Shown: positions 50,701-56,700 of the stretch, one piece after another
Layout: every line of letters starts with the position of its first letter
Numbering within the stretch: position 1 is the first letter of the stretch
Origin: Holothuria scabra
Taxonomy: Eukaryota; Echinodermata; Holothuroidea; Aspidochirotida; Holothuriidae
Length of the DNA: 64,000 nucleotides
Direction: 5' to 3'
Assembly: GCA_037179385.1 (NCBI GenBank)
Contig: CM074179.1
Span: 31,935,903 to 31,999,902 of the forward strand
Program-made: the position numbers and the translations under genes
Notes under the pieces: generated by a model
Database searches by the model: none
Told to the model about the DNA's origin: nothing
What the model saw: only the letters and a program-made list of their open reading frames with translations

Positions 50701-53700
50701 CTGGGAAAAGGGCTGTGGCCAGCTCGCATTGAAACAATTGGTTACAAACTGGGCCGTAAAACGCTGCATATATCCATGTAGCTCTGAAGGTACTTTTTAT
50801 TCATCAGTTCAGGTGGTTCCAATTTTCCCAACCTACTTAATCTTAGCGTCTCCTACCACTCTGTAAAATTCATCCTTATCCAGACACAATCAGTAGTTTA
50901 ATGCCTAATGGCATGCCCTGATGTATGCATAATGCCCTACCTAATATGTAACCCTGATTTGTAATCAGAACACTCTCAGTGCATGCTCTGTAATCAGAGC
51001 TGCAGCACTCTGCCTTTTTTTGGTTCCTTGGAGTAGCAAAGAAACCTATGTAGTCAGGTTGGTGTGTGAGGGTGTGTGTGTGTGTGTGTGACACTTGCCT
51101 CGGTACGCTCTAACTCAACAAGGGATAGTCGTACTAAATTGAAACTTGGTATATATGTCTGCCATACTGAGAAGGTATGCCCTATCGTTTTTGGAAGAGG
51201 TCAAAGGTTATTTGGAGTCAACAGAGGTCAAATACTAAAACCTTTTAAAAGTGATATCTTAATGTAGGAAGCTTAGATAGATCTCATATGTGATGTGTGG
51301 ATGCATTATTGCAGTAAGAATAATCCTGTAAGTTTGGGTGGAAGTCAAAGGTCCTTTGGGGTCACTGGAGGTTAAAAACCAAAAACTTTGTAAATAACCT
51401 ATATCTCAAGGTAGGAAGCTTGGATGGACATCATACAATATACATAAATGCATTATGGTACAAAGATTGGTCCTGCTTTTTTGGGTGGAGGTCAAAGGTT
51501 ATTTGGGGTCACCAGAGGTCAAAACCAAAAACCTTCTCAACACGATATTTCAAGGTAGGAAAAGTGGATAGCTTTCATACTTGGGTGTGTGGATGTGTTA
51601 TGGTGTAAGGATAAAATCTGATAGGTTTGTTTAAGGTCAAGGGATCATCTGGGGTCACAAGGGGTCAAACACTGAAAAACATTTTAACAGAGTATTTTAA
51701 GGTAGGAGAGACAGATTTCAAATGAATCTGTGTTTGGTTAAGGTCAAAGGTCATCAAGGTCACTGGAGGTCAACCACTGAAAATATTATTTGCAAAATCT
51801 TGTAAGCTAGATAAAGATAGGTTCAATAGATTTTTTATCTCACCTGGTTTTGCATCAAATCAGCTGACACACCCAAACACCTTAGAAATTTGGCCTTTGC
51901 TATCATTCAGTAATGCTTCCTTCGTGTTGTACACAGATTTTGGATCACTCAAAGTTGGAAGAGGACAATAACTGAAATTTGTAGATTTCAATGAGCACAG
52001 GTCACACTGCATTAAAATAAACTGGTCTTTTGCCAGTGGAAGCAATGCATGGATTATACAGTATGTCTCTTTAATACTGCTGTGCTCTGTTGGGTAACCT
52101 AATCGTCTTTCTATGATCACACCCCATTAATCACTTGCTTTCCACTTAACTACTGAATAAACCCTGTTTTCTGTGTAGAGATAGCAAACAGGGCAAATGG
52201 TAGATTGTTTTAAGGTAATAGCAAGCATTATTTGAGAACAGGTAAAAATAACTTTTGAGAGAAGTACAAGGGGTGTTTTTCTCTCTCTGACCACACTGTG
52301 TAATGTTTTTTGGTGATAATATCAAGTTTGATTACAAGCATAAATATGGTAATGCAGAAATGTTTTTGAAGGATCATCAAGCATTATAAAAGTTGAAACT
52401 AAGGCCACAAAAATTTAATCTTTGATTTCATGTAATATTAGTACCAAAATACCCCTTGTGAAGATGTTACAAACATTGAGTACGAGCTTTTGGCTTAGCT
52501 CTATTTTGGACACTAGCTTTACAGTTCTTATAATATCCAGCAAGGGACCACATTGCCCATTGGGCTCTTGTTTAACTTGTTTTCAATATAAAAATAGCTG
52601 TGCCAATTCAGAATTTTGATAGACTCTTTCATCAAATTGAAGTTTGGTGTGACTGAGTTTAATTCTCATCTGTTCAGTTTTCTGTAGCATTGACTGTGAG
52701 ATGCCCTCTTAGATGACATTTTCTGATTAAAGTAGGGGGTGGGGGCTAGAAGTAACCTTCAGTAAATGGGAGGATCCTAACCATCTGGGTCAAGGTTTTA
52801 AGGCCCACATATGTTGAATATTCAGTATGTGTCCTGGTGATTTGCCTATGAGTTCCTGCTGTAAAGACCAGGGAGGCCAGTCCCAGAAAAGGAGGTCAAT
52901 CTAAGCTGCTATCTAAGAGGTACACTACCAACTGTTGGCGTAAAGTATTCCAGAACATTTTTGGCTTCACAAACTCCATCAGGTTGTTGTAAATGATCCT
53001 TTCCAGTGTCATAAGCTATATGGTGATTAGAGCAAAAAAATAAAGGTGCTGTGTCTGAAATTGAAATCATCCATGAACATAGAATTAGAACTTAAAACTT
53101 TTGGTGCAGTTTAAGTGGAGTGTATGACTACATACTCAAAAGCCACATTGTCCGGCAAAGTAGCGAACCAATGGCCATCTTTGTGTGCAGTAGGCATGTA
53201 TTGCCATGGGAAAAAGGGCTTCTGAACTTATGTATGGGACAATGTGACTTTGAAGTACATAGTTCTGACATCATAAGCATACTTACATTAAAACATGCCA
53301 TTGTTCGTTCCTGAAAACCGCACTACAGTTGTGTCAAATAATAATGGGTAGGTCTAATGCAAATATTCCAATCCAATTTTTAGCCATTGCTTTCAAAAAA
53401 AGTTTTCCTTTGTGTAACAAGTATTTTCATCATAATTTTCTGTTATTGAGCAAACAAACAATTGTGTTTCATTTACTGAACATACGATAATTTAATAGCA
53501 TGCAGATCACATGTATGACACGTGAAATTTCAGTGAACCTGAACTACAATTTGAAGTCAAAATTTTTCAAATTGAGGGAACCTATTTTCAAGTATTCGTG
53601 AATTCCCATACACCTTTTAATAAATACAAAAGAAAAACAGATAAAAAGGAGTATAAAAGCTTTTTATTTGTGGTTCATACAAAGAACGCTTGTAGAAGTT

Positions 53701-56700
53701 ATGCTAATTTTAGAACTTTCTTTAGTTTATGCAGTTGATTTTCAACAAAAGTGAAAAGTTAAGGTTATGGATTAGGGTTATAATTAGAGGGTAGGACCGT
53801 AGGGTTAGGTTTAGGGGTTAGGGTTAGGTTTAGGGTCACAATCACATTAAAAACCTGAGGGAACCAACATATGTAGAAGACATTATCTCATTATATTAAT
53901 GTAAGTTTTCATTTGTTTACTATGAGAATACCCTACATGCACATTCTAAAATATGTTGAAATGAACTTGCAATAAAAATAAGGTTGACTTTAATCAATGG
54001 TGACCATCTTTCAGGGTAATTCAAATGTTGATTGGTTGCATATATTTCCATTTTAAATGCAAAAGAGGTTTCCAGCCAACAAATCTCTACTTAGTACCAA
54101 ACAGTATTATGATCTTATCAATTTCCAAAATACTGACCCAAGAACATCATTCCTAGTCTTTCTTTGGTTATGCAGTTGATTTTCAAAAAAAAATTAAAAG
54201 TACACTCATTGAGTCTAAGCAGTACACCCACATTATCCAACTCAATGGTATAACTTTGAAATCATGTGCAGACAATGTTGTAGGAAACTGAATTTTCAAA
54301 TTAGGGTCCATTCCAGATTCCCATTTCATTGGTCCATGGTCTCATTGGTCTCCGATTTAGTTTAATTTGTATTATTATTCCCCCTTTTCATTAGTCCATC
54401 TCATTGGTCTTCCAACTCGTTTGAAATAGAGTTACAGGTTGGTGTTGTGGGCTATAGGGTATAGTTAAGGTATAGGTTAGTTACTCAGATGGAGTTGTAC
54501 AGCCCAGTTTCCAACCTATTGGTTCTAGTCGCGTTGGCCTTGGCCTTTTTTTCCAGTTATGGCTCACTGGCTTGTTTTTCCTATTTATTGCTTATATGGA
54601 GCATCACGCAAAACTACAGTAGGTTCCATTTTTAGAGTCTTTGGTATTACCTGGTACTACCTGGGAATAGAACCCAGGCCTTCCACATGAGAGGCGGATG
54701 CTCTTACCGTTAGACCAAACACACAGTCAGTTTATTAGGGTATAGGATTAGTTCTAGGGGCAATTCAAATGCTTAGGTTAGTTCAGTGTACATTTCCATT
54801 TTAGTACACAAGATAAATTTTATTTCAGCAAACTTGTGTCTGCATCGCAAAAAATGGCATTTTCCACTTACCCTCAAAATGGTAAGATTGCTCTGCATAA
54901 GAAAGAATTTGAAAGTGATTTCACACTTGTTCTCGGATCAGACTCAGATATTGTCCACCTTGTGAGATCTACTTTGTAGTGTGAATAACCTTGGACTTAA
55001 TAACAGATCTAAAGTTTTTGATACACCTACGGGGAAGATAAGAGATCTCACGGTGGGATCAAAAATGGTGTTTGAAAGCTCTGTTTATCAAGCATGATCT
55101 GTGAAGCAACATCCTTTTACTTCCTGCAAAATACACCCAATCACAAAGCAGGAAGGAGAGGGGGGATACATTTGTAAAATTGTCTGTGCTGGGAGGATCA
55201 TGTCTTTTTGAAATACATTAAAGTAAATTGAGAAACTTACCCTAAATTTGAAAATTGTGTAAGCCTTTTCTCAAAGTGTTCATCAAAAGGTAAGAGCAAT
55301 GGCCTGAAACTTATTCGAAGCAATGGCTAATCCTCAATAATTTTTATTTCTCATCCAAGTGCTTGACATCAAAAAGAGAGACTAAAGCCACAAATTCCTC
55401 TCCATAAATACCTTACAAAGTTTCAATAAGGTGGTGCACAATGATTGTGTACCTCAGTGCTGTTATAGTATGACTGTAAAACTTGTTCTCTATGCATTTG
55501 ATCATTTTTGAGCATGAAATGCATCAGGATATTAACAATAGATGGATAATCTTTTACAAAAGCAAAGCACCAAAAGAGGACTGCATTTACATCAAATATC
55601 ATCAGCAACAATATGGAAACTTTGTCTCCTTAACATCCACAAAGTATTGGAGATTCTGCAGCATTGCTGCTCTAGTCAACTTGAATGCAATGTAAAAGTC
55701 TTGTATCACCTTGACAGATGCTCTGAAGCAAATTAAGAAGAAATATGTAGAATCTGGGTGTTGTTTCAAAGTTAGTTTGAAATTTCTGTTTTTGCCCTTT
55801 CATGACCTTCAAATTACATTTAGTTTCATTTGTAAATTTGAATTTGTTGCACCATATGCAGGGATGTTTCATGTGTGCAAAGGTCAACTTCTAAAAGCAA
55901 CCACTTTGTGGAGAACAACCAAATTTGCAGTGAACATTACAATCTTGACAAAAGTAAATGAGACAAACCCCCTCCCCCCATCAGTGTTGAAGTTTTGGGA
56001 TACGACAACATTGATTAGGGGAATGGGGGTTGGGGTTGGTGAAAGTTAGGGTAGAGTTTATTTTTTAATTGGCCAGTATAGGCTGGTGTGCAAAGGAAAT
56101 ACATAAGTGATTTGTCCATAACCGCCAGTTTGATAGATTACTCTGCTCTAAAAGAGGTTGCATGGTGATCTGCTTCTTGCTTGTTTAAAATGTTTGTGTC
56201 ATTATTTTTGTGAAGGTTTTCACTAAGATGGCTCAGTATTTCTTTCCAATGGTTCAGTATCCTCCAGAACACATTAGTTGCAGCCTGCACTTGACCTTTT
56301 GACCTTAGTGACTCCCTTTAATAAAACACACTGTTTAATTTCAAGTAAAGCTTTTAGAGTCAGCAAAACTGACCCAAGAACATTGTTCAATCATATTCAG
56401 TATTTCATGGTTAAATGATTCTACCTGTTGCATTTACTGGATAACTACCAATGGTGTTCAAACACGAAACCAGCTCAGACTGCTATTTTGAGCTGAAGTG
56501 TAGTGTTTCCTTTGATGTGGTTATGAATAGATTACAAGAGAGAACTCTATGTCATTATAGCTTGATTAAATAACAAGCATCATTTGAAAAGATTCCCATT
56601 TCAGGATGTTTTGAGTTTGTTCCATGTGGCGTTATTGGAGCTGCTCACTGCACGTTTTTGGGGTGCATGTGACCAGTGTCTGTAAAAGGGAAGTTGGCCG

